From positions 91,635 through 155,634 of the forward strand of contig UBTY01000004.1 of assembly GCA_900468535.1 (NCBI GenBank): a DNA stretch of 64,000 nucleotides. The letters are read 5' to 3'. A program made the translations under genes and the position numbers. The first letter of the stretch is position 1, and each line of letters opens with the position of its first letter. The notes beneath the pieces are model-generated. The model was not told where the DNA came from and ran no database searches. It saw only the letters and a list, made by a program, of their open reading frames with translations. This document shows positions 25,899 to 34,539 of the stretch, one piece after another. The DNA is from Hyphomicrobiales bacterium. Lineage in GTDB: Bacteria; Pseudomonadota; Alphaproteobacteria; Rhizobiales; Rhizobiaceae.

Positions 25899-27026
25899 AT
25901 GCACATGGACTCGAATTCTATTATCAGTCAGATCTACGAGGCATCGACGAACGAACTCGACTGGGTTTCGTTACGCAAGACGCTCTTCGAATACCTCGAC
26001 GCGGAAGCCGGCACATTTCGCTTTCGCGATGCGGATGGTCGATCCGCGAATGTGTTTCAGACGTCCGAGCCCGGCGAGGATCAATACAGCAGATATTATC
26101 TCCACATCGATCCAGTTCGATCGGCCATATCAAAGATGAAGCCTACCCCGGCGGGAACGGAAACTGTTGTTTTTGTCGATGAGGTTGTCGATCTCGGTCT
26201 TTACCGCCGTTCGGAATTCTACCAGGATTTTGCGAGGCTGAACGGCCGAGAGCATATGCTGATCGGCCTGATCGGCGACGGTGATCACACGATCATGAGC
26301 TTCTTTCGAGAGGGGAGAGCTTTTGGAGCAAACGAGCGCGAGGCGCTTGCACATCTTCTGCCTCATGTGAGGCGCGGATTGCAGTTGCGCCGCAAGATGT
26401 ATCGATCCGAACTCCAATCTCGCCTGACCTACGCGGCCTTCGAAGCGGTTCCCGGCAATGCGCTCGTCGTGGACGGCGACTGCAATGTCCTGTTTGCAAA
26501 CGCGTCGGCCATGAAATTCCTCGCCCGCCACGGCCTGCCGATAACGATGTCGAGAGCGGCGGCTGGTGGCGGCACACGTCTGGTCGTGGAGAGAGGCGAG
26601 GGGGCGCGGTTCAAACAGATCGTTCAGAACGCGGCGCAGGGAGGAAGCGGCGGAGCCATGCGGGTGGAGTTCGATGCGCCAGAACGTGATCGCATCGGCC
26701 AGCTTGCGGTGTTCGCATCGCCCTTGACGGAACTGGGAGCATCTCCTTCCTTCACGACACCCGTTCTCATCCTCATCAACGAATTGTCGCAGCCGCGCTC
26801 GGCGCCAGCCTGCGTCTTCAGCGAACTGTTCGGCTTGAGTGCTGCGGAAGGCGCAGTCGCCGCAGCCCTTCTCGGCGGCCAGACTGCCGAGGTGGTTGCC
26901 CGAGATCGTGACGTCTCGCTTGACACGGTGCGCACCCAGATCCGCACGGTGCTACGCAAGACCGATGCGGCCAACCTTCGAGACTTTGAGCGTATCGGTG
27001 CGCTTCTCGGGACCTTCACGCACTAG
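25899..27026 (+). CDS. LuxR family transcriptional regulator
   Basis: About 375 aa, read from the ATG after GAGG at 25891; ATG 25905 is equally possible. There is no autoinducer-binding domain. The N-terminal two thirds are PAS/GAF-like (YYLHIDPVRSAI, EHMLIGLIGDGDHTIMSFFR), with a middle PAS-like segment (VVDGDCNVLFANASAMKFLARHG). The C-terminus is a LuxR HTH: LSAAEGAVAAALLGGQTAEVVA then DVSLDTVRTQIRTVLRKT. Standing alone, its targets may include the small exported proteins downstream, but nothing in the sequence proves it. Confidence 0.84.
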   Translation: MHMDSNSIISQIYEASTNELDWVSLRKTLFEYLDAEAGTFRFRDADGRSANVFQTSEPGEDQYSRYYLHIDPVRSAISKMKPTPAGTETVVFVDEVVDLGLYRRSEFYQDFARLNGREHMLIGLIGDGDHTIMSFFREGRAFGANEREALAHLLPHVRRGLQLRRKMYRSELQSRLTYAAFEAVPGNALVVDGDCNVLFANASAMKFLARHGLPITMSRAAAGGGTRLVVERGEGARFKQIVQNAAQGGSGGAMRVEFDAPERDRIGQLAVFASPLTELGASPSFTTPVLILINELSQPRSAPACVFSELFGLSAAEGAVAAALLGGQTAEVVARDRDVSLDTVRTQIRTVLRKTDAANLRDFERIGALLGTFTH

Positions 27027-27174
27027 ATCGTCTGATGCGGGACTGCGACGGCTTATCATGTCTCATCATCAGTTCTGAGGATGCGCTTCAGCGCTAGCGC
27101 GCATTAAGTAGCGGCATGGCTCATCGATCCCGCACGTTTCAACGGATCGCAGATGCCGTTCCGTGGAGGCCTTC

Positions 27175-27696
27175 ATGATCGCCCAGACTGTCAGGACTAT
27201 CCTCACCAACCTTCCGACCTTTCTCTTCGTCGCGGCCGTCATCTGCCCATCTTTGATGACACGCGATCAACCCTGGCCGCGTCGCTACCTTTCCTGGATC
27301 CTGCTGTTGGCCGTTGGGATCGACGGTTTGTGGGCGGGGATCTTTCACGTGTTTTTCCCGGCGATCGCATCCGCGCAGATCGGCTGGCAGCAGAGCCCTT
27401 TCGAGTTTGAAGTCGGCATCGCCGACCTCGCGCTCGGCTTGATCGGCGTGCTCTCCTTTTGGCGCAGCCTCGCCTTCCAAAGTGCCGTCGCAATCTATGC
27501 CATCGTGTTTTATGGCGGCGTCGCCATCGGCCACTTTGTTCAAGCGTTTCGCGAAGGCGACTATGCAGCCGACAATTTCGGCCTATTGCTCATCCTTACG
27601 ATTGCACGCGCGATAGCGCTTGCAATTCTATTGTGGGCCGCGTGGCGGATGACTGCAACGGAACGCCTCGAGGAGAGTTACCATGCTCGCTCCTAG
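27175..27696 (+). CDS. DUF6790-like membrane protein
   Basis: 173 aa with four to five hydrophobic segments. TGGAGG at 27164-27169 fixes the ATG at 27175. The GIFHVFFPAIASAQIGW, FEFEVGIADLALGLIGVL and YGGVAIGHFVQAFREGDYAADN segments match the DUF6790 pattern as I remember it. Function unknown. It overlaps the next membrane-protein gene by 14 bp, so the two are probably coupled. Confidence 0.72.
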   Translation: MIAQTVRTILTNLPTFLFVAAVICPSLMTRDQPWPRRYLSWILLLAVGIDGLWAGIFHVFFPAIASAQIGWQQSPFEFEVGIADLALGLIGVLSFWRSLAFQSAVAIYAIVFYGGVAIGHFVQAFREGDYAADNFGLLLILTIARAIALAILLWAAWRMTATERLEESYHARS

Positions 27697-28045
27697 TCCA
27701 AAGGGCGGGCGCAGATGGATGCTCTCTGCCTTTGGCGGTCTTGTGCTCTTCGGCGTCGGCGGCGCGCTTGCAATGGATCAGCTGGGCTACGCCCTGCCTT
27801 ATCGCTGGCTTTTTCTGATCCTTCTTCTGCCAGCGTCAAGCGCAATGATCGACAGCTTTCGGCTGGCGAGAGCATTGGGTTGGCAGAACGTCCAGCCATT
27901 GTCTCGCGCTATTGCCGGAGCGGTCTTCGCTCTCATCGCAATCCTTATGTCGCTTCGTCTCAACACCGGCTTGATATTGCCAGCCCTCATCATGGCGCTC
28001 GGCGTTGCGACCGTGGTACGCGCGATTGTCGGCAAGGTAATTTGA
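27683..28045 (+). CDS. Small hypothetical membrane protein
   Basis: 120 aa, four predicted membrane helices (LSAFGGLVLFGVGGAL; LPYRWLFLILLLPASSAM; AIAGAVFALIAILMSLRL; LILPALIMALGVATVVRAI), short basic N- and C-termini. It starts inside the DUF6790-like gene, so the pair may form a membrane complex. No family recognised. Confidence 0.65.
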   Translation: MLAPSPKGGRRWMLSAFGGLVLFGVGGALAMDQLGYALPYRWLFLILLLPASSAMIDSFRLARALGWQNVQPLSRAIAGAVFALIAILMSLRLNTGLILPALIMALGVATVVRAIVGKVI

Positions 28046-28067
28046 CTTCGTTTGAAAAGACAAGTGG

Positions 28068-28439
28068 TCACTTGGCTGCGTTGCAGGCCAATGTCGGCGC
28101 CGCATTGTCTCCCATCGTGGTGTCATAGAGGCTCGCCGAATTTCCGTTGGTCCACCAGACGTATTTTCCAGCAGCGTAGCGCGCGCCGGAACCGGAGAGG
28201 ACCGAGACGAAGACTGTCGGCTGCGGTTGATCAGGCAAGGGGACAATCGCAAGGAAGTTCGGATCGGCATTGACGTAGGTAACTGCCAGTCGACCGCCCG
28301 AGCCGCAATCATAAGCAACTCGCTTGCGCTCGATCTTGCCTTTGCTTTGAAGTTGAACCGTTCCGTTCTCGATTGCCGCGGCTGACTGGGCAACCAGACA
28401 TATGGCGCTCACGGCAACTGCAATAGCGACGATTTTCAT
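28068..28439 (-). CDS. MliC-like periplasmic lysozyme inhibitor
   Basis: 123 aa from the ATG giving MKIVAIAVAVSAICLVAQSAAA (cleavable Sec signal); upstream codons of the long frame are not conserved-looking. The mature part has the MliC/PliC pattern: AYDCGSGGRLAVTYVN, then SGSGARYAAGKYVWWTNGNSASLYD and a C-terminal LACNAAK, with the two cysteines expected to pair. The SG(A)RY motif is the loop that enters the lysozyme active site in known inhibitors. It lacks a lipobox, so it is soluble in the periplasm. Monocistronic. Confidence 0.75.
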   Translation of the reverse strand: MKIVAIAVAVSAICLVAQSAAAIENGTVQLQSKGKIERKRVAYDCGSGGRLAVTYVNADPNFLAIVPLPDQPQPTVFVSVLSGSGARYAAGKYVWWTNGNSASLYDTTMGDNAAPTLACNAAK

Positions 28440-28798
28440 TCTTGATCCTCCAACGATCAGGTGGGTTTCCTTTGTGGCACGACCAAGTGCAGGCCGTTCC
28501 GCCAGCTGATTTTCGCTCGACGTGCTCCACATTGAGCTGCATCGCAGCCTGCGCCCACTGAAATATTCCGTCGCCACTTTTCCGGCATACCCAGAAGTGG
28601 TGATGCGTGGTCGGGTCGACATCGGGTATCCCCACGCCATCGATCGCACAGGAAACGGGACAACGGCCAGCCCGGCTGATGCATACGATGGATATGGGGC
28701 GACTTCACACGCGCGTCGACCAAACCCAGATCGGACGAGCTTTCGGTAGCCAGGGTGAGCCTCATCGGATCCCGGCACCCGACATCCAGAGCGGATCT
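28440..28798. other. Intergenic stretch without a supported gene
   Basis: Short open frames exist on both strands (for example 28522-28749 and 28607-28828 plus) but none has a ribosome site or recognisable domain. It is probably leader/promoter DNA for the genes on either side. Confidence 0.45.
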
Positions 28799-28816
28799 GA
28801 ACGCTTGCAAGCGTTC
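28799..28816. promoter_or_regulatory. Perfect 18-bp palindrome before the exported-protein cluster
   Basis: GAACGCTTGCAAGCGTTC, fully self-complementary, 31 bp before the chosen ATG of the first small exported protein. It could be a dimeric regulator site or a 5'-UTR hairpin near the ribosome site. Confidence 0.45.
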
Positions 28817-28846
28817 GGCTCCATTTGAAAACCTTAGGGAATGAAC

Positions 28847-29164
28847 ATGAATATGAAAATAGCAGTCATCCTCGGCATGACGGTCCTTGCAGTTCCGTCG
28901 TTCGCCACATCGGCTCCTCTCATGCCTGAAATCGATCAGCCTTCCACGCTCACTCTGGTTGCCGGTGGGTGCGGACCATACGCCTGGCGCGGCCCATGGG
29001 GTGGTTGCCGAAACACACCCTATTACGGCCGGCTGCCAAATGGCTATTACCAGGAACGCCCCGTGGCCAGCAACATGTGCCCGCCCGGCTACTGGCGTGG
29101 CCCGTGGGGCCACTGCCGCAACACGCCCTATCATGGCCGCCTGCCGAACGGCAGCTGGAAATAA
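28847..29164 (+). CDS. Small exported protein with duplicated Cys-Arg/Pro-Gly module
   Basis: About 105 aa. AGGGA at 28836-28840 puts the start at the second of three in-frame ATGs. A Sec signal (IAVILGMTVLAVPSFATSA) precedes a mature protein made mainly of two copies of one module: GCGPYAWRGPWGGCRNTPYY-GRLPNG and CPPGYWRGPWGHCRNTPYH-GRLPNG, about 35 residues apart. Each has two cysteines, a central RGPWG and a terminal GRLPNG. This resembles the GCG/CRPN-type small secreted proteins of Rhizobiales. A third copy closes the protein at 29566-30282. Function unknown; a cell-envelope or matrix role is possible. Confidence 0.7.
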   Translation: MNMKIAVILGMTVLAVPSFATSAPLMPEIDQPSTLTLVAGGCGPYAWRGPWGGCRNTPYYGRLPNGYYQERPVASNMCPPGYWRGPWGHCRNTPYHGRLPNGSWK

Positions 29165-29252
29165 CTGCCAGTCGCGCTGCCCGGCGGTCGACCTGCGGGA
29201 TAGCTCGGTCTGACCGTCGGAACCAAACCCATAGCAAAAAAGGAAGAATGAA

Positions 29253-29528
29253 ATGTCGGACTTCACGCTCTCACGTCGCAAAGTCATCGCTGGCGCAGGT
29301 CTTGCGCTCGCTGCTGGCTCGGTCGTCACCATTGCATCGTCGCCAGCCTTCGCGGAGCAGGGCAACATGGAGGCCGCCCTGCGCCAGCTTCAGAACGCAC
29401 TCAACTCCCTGCACCGGGCAACGCCCAACAAGGGGGGCCATAAGGAGCGCGCCGCCGAGCTCGTCGAGCAGGCCATGGCTGAAGTGCAGGCAGGGATCGA
29501 CTACGCCGCTGCACACGGCGGCGGCTGA
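29253..29528 (+). CDS. Small Tat-exported helical protein
   Basis: 91 aa. Tat signal with SRRKVIAG (residues 7-14), a hydrophobic alanine-rich stretch and cleavage near AFA-EQ. The mature 57 residues are amphipathic helix: MEAALRQLQNALNSLHRATPNK, then KERAAELVEQAMAEVQAGIDYA, ending HGGG. Strong purine-rich ribosome site upstream. No cofactor ligand is visible, so Tat use is unexplained. It sits between two genes that share the repeat module. Confidence 0.65.
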   Translation: MSDFTLSRRKVIAGAGLALAAGSVVTIASSPAFAEQGNMEAALRQLQNALNSLHRATPNKGGHKERAAELVEQAMAEVQAGIDYAAAHGGG

Positions 29529-29565
29529 TCGCTCTCACACCAAAACCATCTTAAGGATCTCGACA

Positions 29566-30282
29566 ATGACACGCATGAACACGCTTGGCCTCCTTATTGC
29601 AGGCTCATTTACGCTTCTGGCGGGGGCGGCCCTCGCGCAAGATGCGGTCAAGACACCTCACGTGCCCCTTCAAAAGACGGTCGGTCAGGTCAGTCAGCAG
29701 GCGCCGGTAGCCTCACTTCTCGTTGTCAACGCGGACGGCGTCAAGCTCGAAGGCGGAAAACTGCTTCTGACCGGTGTTTCGACGAACGCAATCGTCTTCG
29801 CCGATCGGCCGGTGCGCGCCGCTGGCCACGTCACGACTGAAGAGATCGTCAAGCAGTGGGGTGAGGGGCCGGACAATTTCGACAAGGATCCCCCGAACGC
29901 CACCGTCTCGGTCCTGGGGGGCGGATCTAACGTTCTTGACGCGGTGGTGACACTGAAGTCGCCCAAGCTCGACGGCACGACGCTGACATTCGATGTGACA
30001 GTGCTGGAAGGAAACCTGACAGGCGCCACCGGTCCAGCCGCGCTGTTCATCGACCACTGGCGCGGCTGGAACAATGCCGGCTGGTACGCACTGGGTGCCG
30101 CTTCCGGTGCCGCTCTCGGAGCAGAGTTTGCTGGTCCGCGCTACGCCGCGCCGTATTACCCGCCGCCATACTATCCACCGGTGGCGGCCAACCCTTGCCC
30201 TCCAGGCTACTGGCTCGGACCATGGGGGCATTGCCGGGATACGCCTTACCACGGACGCCTTCCAGACGGCCAATGGCAATGA
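29566..30282 (+). CDS. Exported protein with C-terminal GPWG-CR-GRLPDG module
   Basis: 238 aa from the ATG giving MTRMNTLGLLIAGSFTLLAGAALAQ, a Sec signal. The mature N-terminal 140 residues are a beta-rich domain (SLLVVNADGVKLEGGKLLLTGVST, FDKDPPNATVSVLGGG, LKSPKLDGTTLTFDVTVLEG). A hinge with ALGAASGAALGAEF and a Tyr/Pro run (PYYPPPYYPPV) leads to a single CPPGYWLGPWGHCRDTPYHGR-LPDG module, nearly identical to those of the 105-aa protein upstream. Together with the Tat protein this makes a three-gene group with 88- and 37-bp gaps. Role unknown. Confidence 0.7.
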   Translation: MTRMNTLGLLIAGSFTLLAGAALAQDAVKTPHVPLQKTVGQVSQQAPVASLLVVNADGVKLEGGKLLLTGVSTNAIVFADRPVRAAGHVTTEEIVKQWGEGPDNFDKDPPNATVSVLGGGSNVLDAVVTLKSPKLDGTTLTFDVTVLEGNLTGATGPAALFIDHWRGWNNAGWYALGAASGAALGAEFAGPRYAAPYYPPPYYPPVAANPCPPGYWLGPWGHCRDTPYHGRLPDGQWQ

Positions 30283-30519
30283 AATTGCGCGCTGGGTTGG
30301 AGGCGCCGCCGCCTTCCCAGCGCCAATCCTCCGAAGATCGGTTTGACGCGGTCGGTGACGCGGCTCAGAGGTTCTGGGGATGGTCGCGCACGGGCCTGAT
30401 CAACATAAATACGCAACGATGCACGACATTCGTTGGGCTGTAAAAATAGGCAATTCCAATATATTAATTAACAAAGATAAGAACTAACACGAGCATTGGC
30501 ATCGCATGCGTGCTTGGAG

Positions 30520-31659
30520 CTAGCTGGATGCCAGCCGAAGAGCGTCGGCATGTATATTCACGATGTTTTCTTCGCTGTAGCGATCGACGTAGTTTCGTCT
30601 AAAATTGTCGTGCTGTCGTTCCCTATCAAGATTATCGCAGTAGTACATCATTGCGTCGACAAGCGGAGCGCCGCCGTTCGCGGCAACCAGCCGCCCCAAA
30701 CGCTCGTCGATAAGAATGTCACTTGGACCGAATTCACAATCGGTCGAAATCACGGGCAGCCCGAAACGCAGAGCCTCGCAGATTGCAAGCGACCAGCCCT
30801 CCCATCGGGAGGAAGACACATAGACATCGCTCGCAGCTAGGGCGGGCTGAGGATTCACTGGATACTGCTCAATCGAGACCTGTGCTTCAAGCCCCAGACG
30901 ACGGACCTGATTGCGGAGGTCCTTCTCTCCCGAGCCATGACCGACAATCTTCAATCTCGCCTGGGGGCGTCGCTTCACAAGCTCCGCGAATGCATCGAGC
31001 AGAATGTCTTGTCCCTTCTGAAAAGAGAACCTCCCGACGTTCACGAAGGTCACATGCTCGTTGTCCTGCGTTGGGACTTCGCCACCCACGCCATCAAATC
31101 TGCGAACGGGGTTTGGTAGCCATCGTTGTGGTGTGTTGCTTGGAAACATGGCCTGAAACGAAGCCAACTGTCTGGGGGAGGTTCCGAACACATAGGAGGC
31201 GCGATGCAGGAAATAGCGCCGCATCAGAAAGAACAGAATCCGAGCTTTCAGATGGCTTCTTTCGCGACCTGGGTTGCCATGCAGATGGATGGCGAACTTT
31301 CGCCGGAGACCGATGCAAGCTGTCATCGCGATGACCGCCGGTTCGATCTGTGGGACGACGACGAGATCGTAGTCCTTGCTTTTGATGACGCGCCGAAACA
31401 TCCGCATCAGATCCAGCCGCCCGCGCGGCCGGACATCGATGACGTTGTAACTCGGGGAGGGTGGGCGGTAGTCGTGGCTGGACGTGTAAAGCACGTCCAC
31501 CTCGAAGTCTGCGGCATATTTTTCCGCGAGGCTACTGCAAACCGTATCAACGACCCGCTCGATCCCGGCAAAGACGCTCGTCCCGGGTTGAATATAGAGA
31601 ATCTTTCGGCGTACTGGAGAATACGTGGCTCCCACAGCGCTCCTTCCGCAAGAGTTCAT
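30520..31659 (-). CDS. Glycosyltransferase family 4
   Basis: 379 aa from the ATG preceded by AGAGGA; an upstream start at 31755 would add an unrelated hydrophobic stretch. The N-terminus reads KILYIQPGTSVFAGIERVV, and the GT-B C-terminal half is clear: FVNVGRFSFQKGQDILLDAF, KIVGHGSGEKDLR and the donor-binding ASDVYVSSSRWEGWSLAICEAL with its E-x7-E-like glutamates. It would add a sugar to a lipid-linked or surface glycan at the inner face of the membrane. It is divergent from the GMC/epimerase/glycosyltransferase genes and likely belongs with them. Flanking DNA on its 3' side (30283-30519) is AT-rich and has no gene. Confidence 0.83.
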   Translation of the reverse strand: MNSCGRSAVGATYSPVRRKILYIQPGTSVFAGIERVVDTVCSSLAEKYAADFEVDVLYTSSHDYRPPSPSYNVIDVRPRGRLDLMRMFRRVIKSKDYDLVVVPQIEPAVIAMTACIGLRRKFAIHLHGNPGRERSHLKARILFFLMRRYFLHRASYVFGTSPRQLASFQAMFPSNTPQRWLPNPVRRFDGVGGEVPTQDNEHVTFVNVGRFSFQKGQDILLDAFAELVKRRPQARLKIVGHGSGEKDLRNQVRRLGLEAQVSIEQYPVNPQPALAASDVYVSSSRWEGWSLAICEALRFGLPVISTDCEFGPSDILIDERLGRLVAANGGAPLVDAMMYYCDNLDRERQHDNFRRNYVDRYSEENIVNIHADALRLASS

Positions 31660-31842
31660 CCAAGCGATCCTCTTGAACTGGTCGATTTGAATAGTATAGT
31701 GCAACAGAAGGACAACATGAATACAGAGGAAGCACCCGAATAAGCCAATTCTCACCTAGTGAATTAGGCTTTGAGTATTAGAATACGACCCTGAATGCCT
31801 GGCCTTTAGTCAAAAGTTGTAACAACCAAGGCGCGCTGCACG

Positions 31843-33480
31843 ATGGAGTTTATCGATCTACAGTCGGTCAATCGCGGACTTGCCGTTCCTCTTCCTAAAT
31901 GTGACGTCTGCATCGTTGGGTCCGGCCCGGCCGGCAGCACAATCGCTCAGGAGCTTTCCAATACCGGATTGCGCGTGATTATCCTTGAAAGCGGCGGCTT
32001 CGAGCGCCACCCTTCCATGGATGCCCTCAATGAAGTCGAGAATGTAGGGCGACCTCGAGCGCCTGACCAATGGTCGGTTCGCAACCGCATCGTCGGCGGA
32101 AGTTCCCACACTTGGGGCGGACGCTGCGCGACCTTCGATGAGATAGATTTCGAACGCCGCTCCTGGGTTTCGCAGTCGGGATGGCCGATCGAGTTCGGCG
32201 AACTCGTCCCGTATTTCGACAGGAGTGCCAAGCATCTCGGGCTCGCGATTGGCAGCGGCTTCACCGACGAGAGTTTCTGGGAGTTCGCTGGGAAGAAACC
32301 ACCCGCCAACGAAGTGGACCCGGCGTTGCTTTTGCCCTTTTTCTGGCAGTTCAGCCGAGATCGAGCGGAAGCATACCCTTTCGAATACATGCGCTTCGGG
32401 CGCCATCTGACCCAGAACCTCGGCAGCAATGTCACCCTTTTGACCGGCGCGACCGCGTCGAGGGTGCTCGTGGACGCGAACCAGTGGGCGCAGTGCATCG
32501 AGTTCATCACATTGGATGGCTGCCGCCATATGTTGGATGCGCAGACAATAGTCCTCTGTGCGGGCGGCATCGAAAACGCCCGGCTGTTGCTGAACTCAGC
32601 CTCAGGCGACCGTGGGGGCTTGGGAAATGGCTACGATCAGGTCGGGCGCTATCTCATGGATCATCTTCGAGGCCCGGTCGGTTCTTTCGACTTGGCTGGT
32701 TCGAAGAGCCTGCAGCGCCGGTTTGGTCGCTACAACGTCAGTGGTCACCTGTTTCGCGCCGGATTGCGCTTAAGCCCCGAGATTCAACGACAAGAGGGAC
32801 TTCTCAACTCGGCTGTCTGGCTCGGAGAGACGCTCGCGCCGGATGACCCGTGGGAGGCCCTGCGGCGCTTTGCAGGCAGGAACCCCGACCTGCCCAGAGA
32901 CACCGTCAATCTCATCAAGAATGCACCACTTCTTTTCCGTGGGTTGAACGACTATTTCGGTGCGCGAAACGGCTTTCCCCGGAAACTGCAGGAATTGACG
33001 CTCGAATGTATCTGCGAACAGATGCCTGACCCCGACAGCCGAGTAACCCTTTCCGAACAGCGCGACCATCTGGGAATGCGGTTGCCTAGGGTCGACTGGC
33101 ACAGTCACCCGGACGAAAGCCGCACCATGTGGCGCACTGCCGAGTTCGTCTCCGACGAGTTCGCGAGGTTGGGGCTTCCGACACCGAGGCTGGCCGAATG
33201 GGTTCGTGACAGGGCGCCGATCCCCTCAAGTTTCGTCGATGTGGCGCATCCGACCGGCACGACGCGAATGTCGACCACCCCGACGAAAGGCGTCGTCGAC
33301 AGGAATTGCGAGGTGCATGGCGTAGCGGGCGTCTATGTTGCAGGCAGCTCCGTATTTCCAACAGCGGGTCACTGTAATCCAACGCAGATGATCGTTGCGA
33401 TGGCTATTCGCCTTGCTGATCATATCAAGGCTGTCACCCGGACGGCAGCTACATCGACGGTTGCTGCCCATGCTGGATAA
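31843..33480 (+). CDS. GMC-family FAD oxidoreductase
   Basis: 545 aa. FAD-binding motif CIVGSGPAGSTIAQEL (about 24-39) with ILESGG closing the Rossmann unit, GGSSHTWGGRC (FAD-contacting loop) near residues 86-96, and a C-terminal HPTGTTRMS...GVYVAGSSVFPTAGHCNPTQ with the active-site His/Asn pair. The family oxidises alcohol groups of sugars and related compounds. The stop overlaps the epimerase gene by 11 bp, so the two proteins are made together; a sugar or polyol destined for a glycan is a plausible substrate. Confidence 0.85.
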   Translation: MEFIDLQSVNRGLAVPLPKCDVCIVGSGPAGSTIAQELSNTGLRVIILESGGFERHPSMDALNEVENVGRPRAPDQWSVRNRIVGGSSHTWGGRCATFDEIDFERRSWVSQSGWPIEFGELVPYFDRSAKHLGLAIGSGFTDESFWEFAGKKPPANEVDPALLLPFFWQFSRDRAEAYPFEYMRFGRHLTQNLGSNVTLLTGATASRVLVDANQWAQCIEFITLDGCRHMLDAQTIVLCAGGIENARLLLNSASGDRGGLGNGYDQVGRYLMDHLRGPVGSFDLAGSKSLQRRFGRYNVSGHLFRAGLRLSPEIQRQEGLLNSAVWLGETLAPDDPWEALRRFAGRNPDLPRDTVNLIKNAPLLFRGLNDYFGARNGFPRKLQELTLECICEQMPDPDSRVTLSEQRDHLGMRLPRVDWHSHPDESRTMWRTAEFVSDEFARLGLPTPRLAEWVRDRAPIPSSFVDVAHPTGTTRMSTTPTKGVVDRNCEVHGVAGVYVAGSSVFPTAGHCNPTQMIVAMAIRLADHIKAVTRTAATSTVAAHAG

Positions 33481-34465
33481 GCGGGTTCTTGTCACTGGAG
33501 CGACCGGGCGCATTGGAATGGTCGTTGTCGACGATCTGCTTGATCGCGGGTATCGCGTTCGGGCAACCACATCCCGAGAGGCTGCCACCAAGGATGGTCG
33601 GGAAGGGCTCGAATGGCGAGTGGCTGATTTTGCGGGCGAGTGTGATTTCCCCAGTCTGGTCAATGGCTGCGACGCTGTCATTCATCTAGCCGCGGAGCTT
33701 GGAAACAAACAGAAAATGCAGCGAGTCAACGTCGAGGCAACGCGCGGCCTCGCAGAAGCCGCTGAGCAAGGAGGCATTGCGGCTTTCTGCTACGCCAGTT
33801 CCGTCTCCGTCTACGGCAGCGGTCGATCGATCGAGATAGACGAGAGGTCCGCTGTCCTGACGCACGACCGCGACGAACCCTCTGAATATTGGGCACTCGA
33901 CTATGTCCGTGAATATGGCCGCACGAAGCTGCGCGGCGAGCTGGAACTGCGCAAGGCGGCCCGGAGTACGCGCTACATCATCCTTCGCCCGGCTGTCGTT
34001 GTAAGCATCGCTCAGATGATCGGAATTCGAGACTGGAACCCGATAAAACGAGTCCTGGCTGCGCATCGCCATGCCCACCACGTCTATGTGTGGGATGTCT
34101 CGGACGCGCTAATCTGGTTCATGCAGCAAGCGCTGGACGGCGCCTATGCCCCAGGCCAGGTGGAGGTTTACAATCTCGCCGAAGATGATTGCGCTACACG
34201 GCGCCATATCGATTTCATGAGGCGAGCCTATTCGATCAACAGGGACCCCCGCTACCGTCCCATAGCAGTCCACTGGGCTGCGGATTGGCTGCACGACTTC
34301 CTTCGATTTCGTACACTGCCGATCAGGAACCCGCTATGGCGGATGCGTTTTTCGAACGATCGGTTGAAAGCATCAGGCTATCGTTTCCGTTATGGCATGG
34401 AAAAAGCAGTGGATCAGGCACTTGCCCAACTGCGCCGGGAGTTTGACGAAACCCGGCAGGTCTAG
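33470..34465 (+). CDS. NAD-dependent epimerase/dehydratase
   Basis: Extended SDR of 331 aa starting at the ATG inside the GMC gene. Cofactor motif VTGATGRIG (8-16), AADF and HLAAELG segments, and an active site YGRTK (Tyr149, Lys153) with SSVSVYG upstream. It would act on a nucleotide sugar or a related NAD-dependent substrate. The C-terminus (about 250-331) is basic and less typical. It lies 75 bp before a glycosyltransferase, supporting a role in making its donor sugar. Confidence 0.83.
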   Translation: MLDKRVLVTGATGRIGMVVVDDLLDRGYRVRATTSREAATKDGREGLEWRVADFAGECDFPSLVNGCDAVIHLAAELGNKQKMQRVNVEATRGLAEAAEQGGIAAFCYASSVSVYGSGRSIEIDERSAVLTHDRDEPSEYWALDYVREYGRTKLRGELELRKAARSTRYIILRPAVVVSIAQMIGIRDWNPIKRVLAAHRHAHHVYVWDVSDALIWFMQQALDGAYAPGQVEVYNLAEDDCATRRHIDFMRRAYSINRDPRYRPIAVHWAADWLHDFLRFRTLPIRNPLWRMRFSNDRLKASGYRFRYGMEKAVDQALAQLRREFDETRQV

Positions 34466-34539
34466 GCAGGCGCAAATGAGAGCGGCGCGTTCCGCCACGA
34501 GGTGGGGATGCGGCAGGAAATGCACCCGAGGGATCGCAT

